Origin: Flavobacterium flavigenum
GTDB lineage: Bacteria; Bacteroidota; Bacteroidia; Flavobacteriales; Flavobacteriaceae
Direction: 5' to 3'
Length of the DNA stretch: 64,000 nucleotides
NCBI RefSeq assembly: GCF_027111255.2
Contig: NZ_CP114285.2
Location: 3,906,001 to 3,970,000 of the forward strand
The notes beneath the pieces are model-generated. The model saw nothing but the letters and a program-made list of their open reading frames with translations, made no database searches and was not told where the DNA came from. The position numbers and the translations under genes are program-made. The stretch's first letter is position 1. The number at the start of each line of letters is the position of its first letter. Positions 42,210 to 51,087 of this stretch are shown here, piece by piece.

Positions 42210-43253
42210 ATGCAAATCGAGAAAAAAGACATAAGAGCCTTATCAAAAGATCAGTTACGGGAGTTTTTTGTAGCAAATAATGACAAGGCGTTTCGTGGAA
42301 ATCAGGTTTACGAATGGTTGTGGAGTAAAGGTGCACATAGCTTTGATGACATGACCAATGTGGCAAAACCTACCAGGGCGATGCTTGAAAATAACTTTGT
42401 AATCAATCATATTAAGGTTGATACCATGCAGCGCAGCAGTGACGGAACTGTAAAGAATGCTGTTCGGCTACATGACGGCCTTGTAGTCGAATCGGTTTTA
42501 ATTCCTACTGAAACCAGAACAACAGCATGTGTATCCAGTCAGGTAGGATGCAGTCTGGATTGTAATTTTTGTGCCACTGCCCGATTAAAGCGTATGCGAA
42601 ATCTGGAACCGGGTGAAATTTACGATCAGGTACTGGCAATTGATAAAGAAAGCCGTTTGTATCATAATCATCCACTTTCGAATATCGTTTTCATGGGTAT
42701 GGGAGAGCCTTTGATGAATTATAACAATGTCATCAAAGCAATCGACATGATTACTTCTCCGGAAGGTTTAGGAATGTCGCCAAAAAGGATCATGGTTTCC
42801 ACTTCCGGAATTCCTAAAATGATCAAAAAAATGGCCGACGATGATGTTAAATTCAAATTAGCAGTTTCCCTTCACTCTGCAATTGATGAAGTTCGTGCGC
42901 GAATTATGCCTTTCAGTCAAAATTTTCCATTAAAAGATTTGCGCGAAGCCTTAGAATACTGGTACAGGAAAACCAAAAGCAAAATCTCGTATGAATATGT
43001 AGTCTGGAAAGGAATCAATGACGACAAAGCCTCAGTAGATGCTTTGGTTAAGTTTTGTAAATATGTTCCCTGCAAAGTAAATTTAATAGAATACAATCCA
43101 ATTGATGATGGCGAGTTTCAGCAGGCTTCAGAAGAATCTATTATGGCGTATATAAAAGCATTGGAAAATATTGGAGTAGTAGTAAAAGTACGCCGAAGCC
43201 GCGGAAAAGATATTGATGCTGCCTGTGGACAATTAGCGAATAAAGAAGCATAG
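42210..43253 (+). CDS. rlmN: Dual-specificity 23S rRNA A2503 / tRNA A37 C2-methyltransferase RlmN
   Basis: 347 aa. Radical-SAM enzyme with CSLDCNFCATA (the CxxxCxxC 4Fe-4S site, preceded by CVSSQVG). N-terminal accessory domain to about residue 90, then VFMGMGEPLMNYNNV, KRIMVSTSGIPKMIKKMAD, LAVSLHSAIDEVRARIMP and VNLIEYNPID; the second catalytic cysteine is in DIDAACGQL near the C-terminus. It methylates C2 of A2503 in the peptidyl-transferase centre and A37 of some tRNAs. Single gene with its own promoter and terminator. Start fixed by the promoter. Confidence 0.96.
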   Translation: MQIEKKDIRALSKDQLREFFVANNDKAFRGNQVYEWLWSKGAHSFDDMTNVAKPTRAMLENNFVINHIKVDTMQRSSDGTVKNAVRLHDGLVVESVLIPTETRTTACVSSQVGCSLDCNFCATARLKRMRNLEPGEIYDQVLAIDKESRLYHNHPLSNIVFMGMGEPLMNYNNVIKAIDMITSPEGLGMSPKRIMVSTSGIPKMIKKMADDDVKFKLAVSLHSAIDEVRARIMPFSQNFPLKDLREALEYWYRKTKSKISYEYVVWKGINDDKASVDALVKFCKYVPCKVNLIEYNPIDDGEFQQASEESIMAYIKALENIGVVVKVRRSRGKDIDAACGQLANKEA

Positions 43254-43276
43254 ATAAGATAATAATCCTAAAAATA

Positions 43277-43325
43277 AAAAAGCATTAAAGACAAGATTTG
43301 TACTTGTTTTTAATGCTTTTCTTTT
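43277..43325 (+). terminator. Rho-independent terminator after rlmN
   Basis: AAAAGCATTAAA (43278-43289) pairs with TTTAATGCTTTT (43309-43320), stem extended by GACAAG/CTTGT, then T-rich. Confidence 0.85.
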
Positions 43326-43397
43326 GGGCAAAAAAGGTTGTTTTTTTATCTATTTATGAAATTACACCGTCTTTGATGATATTTATAGGAGTATGAG

Positions 43398-43421
43398 ATT
43401 GCTGTTTGAATAATCAGCAAT
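43398..43421. repeat. Inverted repeat, possible operator or leader hairpin
   Basis: ATTGCTG (43398-43404), 10-nt spacer, CAGCAAT (43415-43421), with TGAGATT directly repeated at its edges. About 230 bp upstream of the promoter of the next gene. Confidence 0.35.
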
Positions 43422-43651
43422 GAGATTTACGGCATTTTTCTAATAGAAAATGTGTCTTTAAACGAAATGGTTGTATTTGTGTATGTTCTGCAGTATAAAT
43501 TTTGTATCCATAATAAATAATTTAAGTTCCTTTTAATAATAGGCTTCAAATTAGGGATTAGAATCAGATGTTTTTTGGTGATCTTTTAGAATTAGCACAT
43601 AAAAAAATGTTATACTAACCTAAATAAAGAACGTTTTTTTATTTAAAATAG

Positions 43652-43659
43652 TATATTTG
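43652..43659 (+). promoter_or_regulatory. Promoter -7 element of the polyprenyl synthase gene
   Basis: TATATTTG, exact match, 8 bp before the ATG at 43668, again with a very short leader. Confidence 0.55.
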
Positions 43660-43667
43660 AAAGCGAA

Positions 43668-44648
43668 ATGAATATTACTTCTCAAATAAAACAGCCTATT
43701 TTTAGCGAAATGGAACTTTTCGAAAAAAAGTTCCATGAATCCATGACTTCAAAGGTTGCATTGTTAAATCGTATTACCTATTATATTGTAAACCGAAAAG
43801 GAAAGCAAATGCGTCCAATGTTTGTTTTTCTCACTGCAAAAATGGTTTCAGGAGGTACTGTAAATGAGAGAACGTATCGTGGAGCTTCTGTAATTGAGCT
43901 GATTCATACCGCAACTTTAGTACACGACGATGTGGTTGATGACAGTAATCGTCGACGCGGATTTTTCTCTATCAACGCACTCTGGAAAAATAAAATTGCG
44001 GTTTTGGTAGGTGACTATTTACTTTCAAAAGGACTGTTGTTATCGATTGATAATGGTGATTTTGATCTTTTGAAAATTATTTCTGTCGCTGTCCGCGAAA
44101 TGAGCGAAGGTGAATTGCTTCAAATCGAAAAAGCACGCCGACTCGATATTACAGAAGAGGTTTACTACGAAATTATCCGAAAAAAAACGGCTACTCTTAT
44201 AGCTGCCTGTTGTGCGCTTGGTGCCAGATCAGTAATCGAAGAGGATGATATACAGGTCGAAAATATGCGTAAATTCGGAGAGCTTATCGGAATGGCTTTT
44301 CAAATCAAAGACGATTTATTTGATTACAGCGAAGAAGCTATTGGAAAACCAACCGGAATCGATATTAAAGAGCAAAAAATGACTTTGCCTTTAATTCATG
44401 TTTTAAATACCTGCTCCCCGCAGGAAAAAAAGTGGCTGATCAACTCCATTAAAAACCACAACAAAGACAAAAAACGCGTAAAAGAAGTGATTGCCTTTGT
44501 AAAAAACAACAATGGTCTGGCTTACGCCGAAAATAAAATGATCCAGTTTCAGCAGGAAGCACTTTCTCTTTTAGAAAATTACCCGGATTCTGAATTTAAA
44601 GATGCACTTACCTTGATGGTGAATTACGTTATTGAAAGAAAGAAATAG
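43668..44648 (+). CDS. Trans-polyprenyl diphosphate synthase
   Basis: 326 aa, alpha-helical isoprenyl synthase. First Asp-rich motif HDDVVDDS (about 86-93, followed by RRG); second motif QIKDDLFDYSE with DD at about 214-215. GKQMRPMFVFL and YFALLGDYL-like LVGDYLLSKGL surround them. It extends FPP/GPP with IPP to a long-chain prenyl diphosphate, most likely for the menaquinone side chain; chain length cannot be read from sequence. Cytosolic, magnesium-dependent. Single gene with own promoter. Confidence 0.93.
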   Translation: MNITSQIKQPIFSEMELFEKKFHESMTSKVALLNRITYYIVNRKGKQMRPMFVFLTAKMVSGGTVNERTYRGASVIELIHTATLVHDDVVDDSNRRRGFFSINALWKNKIAVLVGDYLLSKGLLLSIDNGDFDLLKIISVAVREMSEGELLQIEKARRLDITEEVYYEIIRKKTATLIAACCALGARSVIEEDDIQVENMRKFGELIGMAFQIKDDLFDYSEEAIGKPTGIDIKEQKMTLPLIHVLNTCSPQEKKWLINSIKNHNKDKKRVKEVIAFVKNNNGLAYAENKMIQFQQEALSLLENYPDSEFKDALTLMVNYVIERKK

Positions 44649-44773
44649 TTTCCTTAATTAAATAATTAGAAAATTTCTCAATTAGATAATTAATTTTATT
44701 TCGTTGTAAATCAGTGTGTAATGTTTTAATTGTTGGAATTTGGAATTTATTTTTTGAATTTTTTTCTACTACA

Positions 44774-44802
44774 TGCAACCATTTTAAAACTTATCTCGTC
44801 TA
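44774..44802 (+). promoter_or_regulatory. ECF-type promoter of the sigma factor gene
   Basis: TGCAACC (44774-44780), 16-bp spacer, CGTCTA (44797-44802). This is the classic ECF pattern (AAC at -35, CGTC at -10), unlike the TAnnTTTG promoters elsewhere. Its place 45 bp before the ECF sigma gene suggests autoregulation. Confidence 0.65.
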
Positions 44803-44847
44803 TGCTAATAGAAGTCTGTTAGTAAAACAAAATCTGAACGCTTATTA

Positions 44848-45408
44848 ATGAAAATTATTCAGTTACATCAAGAAGAAGCTAAAATCATAAAGCTGGCTGT
44901 CGAAAACAACCGACAGGCACAGCAACAGATTTATAGTAAGTTTTCTTCGAAAATGCTAAGCGTGTGCCGTCAATATATAAAAGACATTCAGCTGGCAGAA
45001 GATGTAATGATAACCGCTTTCATGAAAGTATTTACGAATCTGAAAAATTTTGAGCATAAAGGAAGTTTTGAAGGCTGGATCCGCCGCATTATGGTTAACG
45101 AATGCATTTCATATCTAAGAGTTCAGAAAAAAGTAAAATTTGCCGAAGATGAATTTTTTACTGAGGAGAGTTTTAATGAAATCGACAGTCAGTTTACAGT
45201 AGAACAGATTCAGTTTTTAATTGATGCTTTGCCCGACGGCTATAGAATGGTTTTCAATTTATATGCGATTGAAGGCTACAAGCACAATGAAATTGCAAAG
45301 ATGTTAGGAATTAATGAAGGAACATCAAAATCGCAATTATCGCACGCAAGGAAAATGCTGCAAACACAAATTACTATTTTAAAAAAACAAGAAAATGGAA
45401 CCGAATAA
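44848..45408 (+). CDS. RNA polymerase sigma factor, ECF subfamily
   Basis: 186 aa. Region 2: QQIYSKFSSKMLSVCRQYIKD, then AEDVMITAFMKVFTNLKNFEHKGSFEGWIRRIMVNECISYLR (about 25-90). Region 4: DALPDGYRMVFNLYAIEGYKHNEIAKMLGINEGTSKSQLSHARKML (about 130-177), which contacts the -35 element. Region 3 is missing as in all ECF factors. It is followed with a 14-nt overlap by a single-pass membrane protein that may be its anti-sigma factor. The ECF promoter just upstream implies a positive loop. Confidence 0.94.
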   Translation: MKIIQLHQEEAKIIKLAVENNRQAQQQIYSKFSSKMLSVCRQYIKDIQLAEDVMITAFMKVFTNLKNFEHKGSFEGWIRRIMVNECISYLRVQKKVKFAEDEFFTEESFNEIDSQFTVEQIQFLIDALPDGYRMVFNLYAIEGYKHNEIAKMLGINEGTSKSQLSHARKMLQTQITILKKQENGTE

Positions 45409-46111
45409 TTTTGAAAAGGATTTCCGTAATAAACTCAAACAGCGCAAAATTGAACCGAGTGAAAAAGGATGGGATCGATTAGATGCGATGCTGAGTATTG
45501 CTGAAGAAAAAAAACAGCCTAAAAAGAAAAATAAATGGCTGTATATAGCAGCGAGTGTTGCAGGCTTTTTATTTGTTGGTACGTTCTTTTTTAATAACCA
45601 GAAAAATCCAGTCGAGAATTTAAAAAATCCTGTTGTAATTGAGGAAAGTACAAAGAAAGATACCGTAACAAAACCGGTTTTAAAAGTAACAAATACAGTT
45701 AAAACAGAAGTGGCAATTTCACAAAAAGAATCAATTCAAAATTCAAATAAAAAACAACATAAACTTAATCCAGAAACTAATACAAACCTTAAAAATGAGA
45801 ACAATCAAATAGCGGAGTCTTCAGTCATCATCAAAAACAATCACGAAAAACAATCCATAAACAATCAGGTTTCAGTTGTTGAAAATTCAAAAAAAGAAAC
45901 TGTAGATCAATTATTAAACTCAGCTGAAAAAACAATTGTTGCAGAGAATTCATCGAAGAAAAAATCAAAAGTAAAAATCAATGCAGATGATTTATTAAAT
46001 CAGGTAGATGACGAACTGGAACTTTCGTTTAGAGAGAGGGTAATCACAGCAGTCAATAAAAATTACCAAACGGTAAAAGTAGCTGTAGCAAATAGAAATC
46101 AACAGGAATAA
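45395..46111 (+). CDS. Single-pass membrane protein, putative anti-sigma factor
   Basis: 238 aa. N-terminal cytoplasmic segment with FRNKLKQRKIEPSEKGWDRLDAMLS (about 10-33), a pattern shared with proteins beside ECF genes in Flavobacterium. One membrane helix WLYIAASVAGFLFVGTFFF (48-67). The rest is a Lys/Asn/Thr-rich, low-complexity periplasmic linker, ending in an amphipathic DELELSFRERVITAVNKNYQTVKVAV. No ASD/zinc motif of known anti-sigma factors. It overlaps the sigma gene by 14 nt. The anti-sigma role is an inference from position and topology. Confidence 0.7.
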   Translation: MEPNNFEKDFRNKLKQRKIEPSEKGWDRLDAMLSIAEEKKQPKKKNKWLYIAASVAGFLFVGTFFFNNQKNPVENLKNPVVIEESTKKDTVTKPVLKVTNTVKTEVAISQKESIQNSNKKQHKLNPETNTNLKNENNQIAESSVIIKNNHEKQSINNQVSVVENSKKETVDQLLNSAEKTIVAENSSKKKSKVKINADDLLNQVDDELELSFRERVITAVNKNYQTVKVAVANRNQQE

Positions 46112-46218
46112 AAACAGCTTTTTTTGATTTTATTAAATAGCAAATGCAGCGTTAACATATTAATAATTAGAATAAAAAATCATCAATCATCAATCAAATT
46201 TTAAAAAAAAAATCAATC

Positions 46219-47271
46219 ATGAAAAATTTTACCATTTACCTCGTTATTTTAGTTTTTTTATTTGTCAGTAAAGTGCTTGGACAAGAAACTTTTGAATCCA
46301 GAGCTAAAAAAATTGCTAATAAAATTGAAAAAATAACTAAGGAAGAAAAAGAGACTTTAAAAGTAGAAGTTGAAGCTGTAAATGTACAGTTGTCAGAAGG
46401 AAAAATTACGAGAGAACAAGCCGATAAGCGAAAAAAGGAACTTGCGGAAGCCAGAGCCGTAATTATTGAAGAAAAAGTAAGTCTTGCTCAAAATGAACTG
46501 AATGATTTGGTTCAGCAGAAAGTAGACGGAAAAATCAAAGAGGATTCGATCAAAAAACACAGATTAGTTATTCATTGGAATGATAAAGACTGGAGTCAGA
46601 AGCATAAGTCGGATAAAGATTCTATTCGTGGTGAAAAAAGAACCACTTCACAATTCGTATTTGCTTTAGGATTAAACAATACAATGATAGATGGAGATCT
46701 TCAGGATTCAAAATATAAATTTACAGGCTCTCATTTTTATGAGTGGGGTTTGACTTACAATAGCAGATTACTGAAAAATAACAACTTATTGCATGCGAAA
46801 TACGGACTTTCTGTAATGTATAATAATATTAGGCCAGCAGATAATCGTAGCTTTGTTGTAGATGGTGACCAGACAGATTTAGTGACAAATCCAATACACT
46901 TAAAAGAATCTCGTTTTAGAAATGTGTATTTAGTAGCACCAGTTCATTTAGAATTTGACTTTTCGAAAGAAGGGCAGAATGGTGACAAAAAGTATTTTAG
47001 AACACACAAAGGATTTAGAATGGGATTTGGAGGTTATGCAGGAATAAATGTAAAATCGAAACAGATTTTAAAGTTTGAAGATAACGACTATAAAACAACA
47101 CAAAAAACAAAAGGCGATTTTAATGTCAATAATTTCATTTACGGACTGAGTACTTACATAGGTTATAAAGAAACAAGTTTGTATTTAAAATATGATCTGA
47201 ATCCTCTTTTTCAGGATAATCTAATAAAAGAAAACAATATTTCTTTAGGAATTAGATTTGATTTGAATTAA
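46219..47271 (+). CDS. Outer-membrane barrel protein with N-terminal coiled coil
   Basis: 350 aa, signal peptide FTIYLVILVFLFVSKVLGQ. Residues about 25-110 are heptad-rich, charged coiled coil (KKIANKIEKITKEEKETLK, EQADKRKKELAEARAVIIEEK). From about 140 a beta-barrel begins (TSQFVFALGLNNTMIDGDL), ending with the amphipathic NISLGIRFDLN, a typical last strand. It could be an envelope sensor or the product controlled by the sigma factor. The gene is 107 bp downstream of the putative anti-sigma gene, with a terminator at 47298. Family not recognised. Confidence 0.7.
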   Translation: MKNFTIYLVILVFLFVSKVLGQETFESRAKKIANKIEKITKEEKETLKVEVEAVNVQLSEGKITREQADKRKKELAEARAVIIEEKVSLAQNELNDLVQQKVDGKIKEDSIKKHRLVIHWNDKDWSQKHKSDKDSIRGEKRTTSQFVFALGLNNTMIDGDLQDSKYKFTGSHFYEWGLTYNSRLLKNNNLLHAKYGLSVMYNNIRPADNRSFVVDGDQTDLVTNPIHLKESRFRNVYLVAPVHLEFDFSKEGQNGDKKYFRTHKGFRMGFGGYAGINVKSKQILKFEDNDYKTTQKTKGDFNVNNFIYGLSTYIGYKETSLYLKYDLNPLFQDNLIKENNISLGIRFDLN

Positions 47272-47297
47272 GAATAAGTTTTGAATTTAGTTAATTG

Positions 47298-47328
47298 AAA
47301 GTACTTCGAATGAGGTACTTTTTTTTAT
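47298..47328 (+). terminator. Rho-independent terminator after the sigma module
   Basis: AAAGTAC (47298-47304) pairs with GTACTTT (47315-47321), 10-nt loop, followed by eight T. Confidence 0.8.
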
Positions 47329-47401
47329 TTTAAACCATCAAATTTCAAGATTGATTTGTGTATTTTTACAGGCTTTAAAAATTTAAAAAATAGTTCACGT
47401 T

Positions 47402-49465
47402 TTGATATCACAAAGTACAATTGATGCTGTTTTCGAAACTGCTCGCGTAGAGGAGGTTATTGGCGATTTTGTCAATTTAAAGCGTGCAGGAAGTAATTTC
47501 AAAGGATTGAGCCCTTTCTCAGATGAACGCTCTCCTTCATTCATGGTTTCGCCAGCAAAAGGGATCTGGAAGGATTTTAGTTCAGGCAAAGGCGGTAATT
47601 CTGTTGCTTTTTTGATGGAGCACTCTCATTTTACGTATCCCGAAGCCATTCGCTATCTAGCCAGAAAATACAATATTGAAATTGAGGAAACAGAACAATC
47701 TGAAGCAGAAAAAGCCATAACGGATGTTCGCGAAAGTATGTATCTGGTTTCTGAATTCGCAGCAAAATATTTTCATGATACGCTTTTAAATTCTGAAGAA
47801 GGAAAAGCAATAGGTTTGTCTTACTTCAAAGAAAGGGGTTTTACCAATGAAACCATCAAAAAGTTTAATTTAGGATATTCGCCTGAAACCTGGGATGCTT
47901 TAACCAAAGAAGCATTAGGAAAAGGTTATAAATTAGAATTTTTAGAAAGTACCGGTTTAACTATTGCCAGAGAAGATCGGCCTTTTGACCGTTTTAAAGG
48001 GCGTGTAATGTTCCCTATTCAAAGCATGTCGGGGCGTGTTTTAGGTTTTGGAGGGCGTATTTTAACGAATGATAAAAAAGCGGCAAAGTATTTAAACTCG
48101 CCGGAAAGCGATATTTACCATAAGAGTAAAGTACTTTACGGAATTTTTCAGGCCAAACAGTCAATTGCCAAACAAAATAATTGTTATCTGGTTGAAGGTT
48201 ATACAGATGTGATTCAGTTTAACCAGGCAGGAATAGAGAATGTAGTTGCTTCTTCAGGAACTGCCTTAACTCCGGATCAGATTCGTTTAGTCAATCGTCT
48301 GACACGAAATATTACTGTACTTTTTGATGGCGACGCTGCAGGGCTTCGCGCTTCGATCCGTGGAATCGATTTGATACTCGAAGAAGGTATGAATGTAAGG
48401 GTTTGTGCTTTTCCAGACGGCGAAGATCCGGATAGTTTTGCCCGAAAAAATTCTTATGAAGACCTGGTTGCTTATTTAGAAAATAATAGCAAAGATTTTA
48501 TACAGTTCAAAGCTTCAATTTTGATGAACGAAGCCAAGAATGATCCGATAAAAAAAGCAGATTTGATTCGGGACATGGTAACAAGTATTTCTAAAATACC
48601 AGACCGTATTCAGCGTGAGGTATATATTCAGGAATGTGCCCGAATAATGGATATTTCTGAGCAGGTTTTGGTTAGTACTTTGGCGCAGCTGATTCAAAAA
48701 GATATTACAGAGGCTAATAAAAAACAAAAACAGGAACAAAAACCTTTTCAGGTTTATAAAAATCAAAACCCAAATACGGGATATTCCGGCGGAGATCCGG
48801 AAGATCCAAGAAATGGTCCGCCAGAGGATTATTATCCAGGAGAGTCAGGATATCCTGCACAGCAACAAGCTGATAAGGTTGATGTTTTATACCGTTTAGA
48901 ACGAAAGGTAATTGAAATTCTATTGCTTTATGGCGATAAAACAGAAGAATTTGAAGATGTACTTCTGAAAAATAATGAAGAGGGAGAGGTTGTAATGGTT
49001 ACAGAAAAGAAGGAATACAAAGTTTTTCAACGGATTTATTTGAGTCTGCAAGAAGATGAAGTTGAGCTTTCTAATACTTTATTCCGTGATATTTTTAAAG
49101 ATTTAATTGATTTTTATCTTCAAAATGAGAAATTTAGCCTGGAACAATATTTAATGCGTTTGCAGCCGGAATTCGCTCAGGAAGTTACAGATATTTTAAT
49201 GGAAGATGAAAGGTTAACGCTGCACAATTGGGAAGGACAGAATATTTTCACTAAAGCCAAACACGAAACGATAGCGCAATACGTTACAGAAACAGTGATG
49301 TCTATGCGCTGGTTTTTAGTTGGGAAAATAATTGAAGAATTAAAAAGCTCTATAAAACCTGATAGTTCAGATAATACAGAGCTTTTGTCAATGGTAATGG
49401 ATTACTCAGGTTTAGTTAATTCGTTTTCAAAAAAACTGGGAAGGGTAATGTCCAGATATCATTAA
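47402..49465 (+). CDS. dnaG: DNA primase DnaG with degenerate zinc-binding domain
   Basis: 687 aa. Start TTG (47402) reading MISQSTIDAVFETARVEEVI; no in-frame ATG precedes it. The N-terminal domain keeps the fold (RSPSFMVSPAKGIWKDFS..GKGGNSVAFL) but all four zinc ligands are replaced: the CPFH site reads SPFS (37-40), and the CFGC site reads DFSS (58-61). Core and TOPRIM follow: FDRFKGRVMFPI, YLVEGYTDVI with the catalytic Glu, and VLFDGDAAG. A linker of about 60 residues rich in Pro, Gly, Gln precedes the helicase-binding C-terminus. It makes RNA primers for replication. Ends 4 nt inside the convergent regulator. Confidence 0.94.
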   Translation: MISQSTIDAVFETARVEEVIGDFVNLKRAGSNFKGLSPFSDERSPSFMVSPAKGIWKDFSSGKGGNSVAFLMEHSHFTYPEAIRYLARKYNIEIEETEQSEAEKAITDVRESMYLVSEFAAKYFHDTLLNSEEGKAIGLSYFKERGFTNETIKKFNLGYSPETWDALTKEALGKGYKLEFLESTGLTIAREDRPFDRFKGRVMFPIQSMSGRVLGFGGRILTNDKKAAKYLNSPESDIYHKSKVLYGIFQAKQSIAKQNNCYLVEGYTDVIQFNQAGIENVVASSGTALTPDQIRLVNRLTRNITVLFDGDAAGLRASIRGIDLILEEGMNVRVCAFPDGEDPDSFARKNSYEDLVAYLENNSKDFIQFKASILMNEAKNDPIKKADLIRDMVTSISKIPDRIQREVYIQECARIMDISEQVLVSTLAQLIQKDITEANKKQKQEQKPFQVYKNQNPNTGYSGGDPEDPRNGPPEDYYPGESGYPAQQQADKVDVLYRLERKVIEILLLYGDKTEEFEDVLLKNNEEGEVVMVTEKKEYKVFQRIYLSLQEDEVELSNTLFRDIFKDLIDFYLQNEKFSLEQYLMRLQPEFAQEVTDILMEDERLTLHNWEGQNIFTKAKHETIAQYVTETVMSMRWFLVGKIIEELKSSIKPDSSDNTELLSMVMDYSGLVNSFSKKLGRVMSRYH

Positions 49466-50091
49466 ATAATTTCTAAAGTTTTAGCTTTATTAACTAAGTC
49501 AACTAAATTAGTTACATTCAATTTAGTCAATAGTCTTAGTTTGTAAGTACTAATTGTTTTTTCGTTCAGGTTTAAAATTTTAGAAATTTCATTGTTTTTC
49601 TTACCGTCACTTAAGTAACGTAAAACTTCGATTTCACGGTTAGAAAGTTTTCTGTACAAACGTTCACTTTTGCTTTGTTTTGCAATAAGCGCCATGTTTT
49701 TACGTACAGTCTCATTAATAATAACTTTTCCTTCGTGTACCTTAATAATTGAAACACCTAATGTTTCAAGTTTTTCTGTTTTGTGCACGTACCCGGAAAC
49801 ACCCGCTTTGATTGCGTTAGGAGCATACATTTGCTCAGCCAGATCACTGAAAATAACAATTTTCGTTTTTGGGAAATTTTTTAGGATTGACTTTACTTCA
49901 AAGATGCTTGAAAGACCTTCTAATTCCAGATCGAGAATTAGGATGTCAATCTCCTTCGTTTGAAGAATGTCTCTTACCATTGAAAAATTACCTACATTGG
50001 CGACAATTGAAATTTGGTCATGGTCTTTAAAATACGACTTAACGCCAAAGTGAGTCACAGGGTGGTTGTCTGCTAGACATACTTTAATCAT
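49462..50091 (-). CDS. NarL/FixJ-type response regulator (orphan)
   Basis: 209 aa. Receiver: D8-N9 in place of the usual two acids, D54 phospho-acceptor in LILDLELEG, S82 in IFSDLAEQ and K104 in YVHKTEK. LuxR helix-turn-helix at about 150-205 (LSNREIEVLRYLSDGKKNNEIS, LNEKTISTYKLRLLTKL). The NarL-like form suits phosphorylation by a hybrid kinase located elsewhere. It lies convergent to dnaG, overlapping by 4 nt, and 91 bp from nadE on the same strand. Regulon unknown. Confidence 0.92.
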   Translation of the reverse strand: MIKVCLADNHPVTHFGVKSYFKDHDQISIVANVGNFSMVRDILQTKEIDILILDLELEGLSSIFEVKSILKNFPKTKIVIFSDLAEQMYAPNAIKAGVSGYVHKTEKLETLGVSIIKVHEGKVIINETVRKNMALIAKQSKSERLYRKLSNREIEVLRYLSDGKKNNEISKILNLNEKTISTYKLRLLTKLNVTNLVDLVNKAKTLEII

Positions 50092-50182
50092 AATTTTACC
50101 TTTTTAGAATTGTTCATTGTTTTTGGAGCTGTAAAATTAATAAATAAATTCTGTAGTTTATAACAGGCAAATGTTAAAAATA

Positions 50183-50989
50183 TTATTTTAACGTTTTTGG
50201 TATCTCACAAACTGGTATTGCTTCCATTTTATGTTTGTTGCTGGTGTTTAAACGTTTATAAATTTCAAATACAATTTTTTCACGTCCACTGAACTCAGCT
50301 CCTGTATTTCCTGCTTCTTCGGCAAGCATGGCCCATTCGAGTTCATCATAACTGGCTCCTAACTGATCTTCATCAGTTCTGTTATCACCAAACAACCCAT
50401 CTGTAGGTGCAGCTGTTAAAATTGAATTTGGAATTCTTAAAAATTCACCTAAAGCATATACATCTGATTTCATTAAATCTGCAATCGGACTCAAATCGAC
50501 TCCTCCGTCTCCATATTTTGTATAAAAGCCAACACCAAAATCTTCTACTTTGTTTCCTGTTCCGGCAACTAAGAGTCCGTGGATCCCTGCCAGGTAATAT
50601 AAAGAAGTCATACGTAAACGGGCGCGTGTATTCGCAAGAGAGAGATTTAGTTTTGCTTCATCGTCAGATTTTGGAACTGCTGTTTTAAATGCTTCAAATG
50701 TAGCTGTTAAATCAGTAGTGGTACTGGAGACATTTGGAAAACGCTTCTTTAATTGTTCAATATGTTCTCTTCCTCTTGAAACCTGGCTTTCTGCCTGATG
50801 AATAGGCATTTCAACACATAAAACCTTTAAGCCGGTCTGGGCACATAAAGTAGAGGTAACAGCAGAGTCAACTCCGCCGGAAATTCCAATTACAAAACCA
50901 TTAACTTTTGCGTTATTAGCATAAGTTTTCAGCCACTCTACAATGTGGGTATTTACTTTTTCTGTTTGAATAGTGCTTTTTTTAGCCAT
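50183..50989 (-). CDS. nadE: NH3-dependent NAD+ synthetase
   Basis: 268 aa, the short form that uses ammonia rather than glutamine. PP-loop ATP site GISGGVDSAVTSTL (about 37-50). RMTSLYYLAGIHGLLVAGTGNKVEDFGVGFYTKYGDGGVDLSPIADLMKSDVY is the signature binding deamido-NAD and magnesium; ILTAAPTDGLFGDNRTDEDQLGASYDELEWAM follows. It amidates nicotinic acid adenine dinucleotide to NAD as the last step. Cytosolic dimer. It is divergent from gldB, an arrangement I recall from F. johnsoniae. Confidence 0.95.
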   Translation of the reverse strand: MAKKSTIQTEKVNTHIVEWLKTYANNAKVNGFVIGISGGVDSAVTSTLCAQTGLKVLCVEMPIHQAESQVSRGREHIEQLKKRFPNVSSTTTDLTATFEAFKTAVPKSDDEAKLNLSLANTRARLRMTSLYYLAGIHGLLVAGTGNKVEDFGVGFYTKYGDGGVDLSPIADLMKSDVYALGEFLRIPNSILTAAPTDGLFGDNRTDEDQLGASYDELEWAMLAEEAGNTGAEFSGREKIVFEIYKRLNTSNKHKMEAIPVCEIPKTLK

Positions 50990-51018
50990 AATAATTCAGG
51001 TTTTAAAATGTAGGGATG

Positions 51019-51026
51019 TATATTTG
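51019..51026 (+). promoter_or_regulatory. gldB: Promoter -7 element of gldBC
   Basis: TATATTTG, exact match, about 60 bp before the gldB ATG. Confidence 0.5.
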
Positions 51027-51087
51027 CACAAATATTTTTAAGTATATTTTTACTTAAGATAAGTAACACAAATCTAATTAAAATAAA

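Larger units (their letters stand above)
43254..43667. other. 414-bp intergenic region
   Basis: Between rlmN and the polyprenyl synthase. Contains the rlmN terminator, a perfect inverted repeat ATTGCTG-N10-CAGCAAT at 43398-43421, and a -7 element TATATTTG at 43652-43659. The remaining AT-rich DNA shows no gene. Confidence 0.55.
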
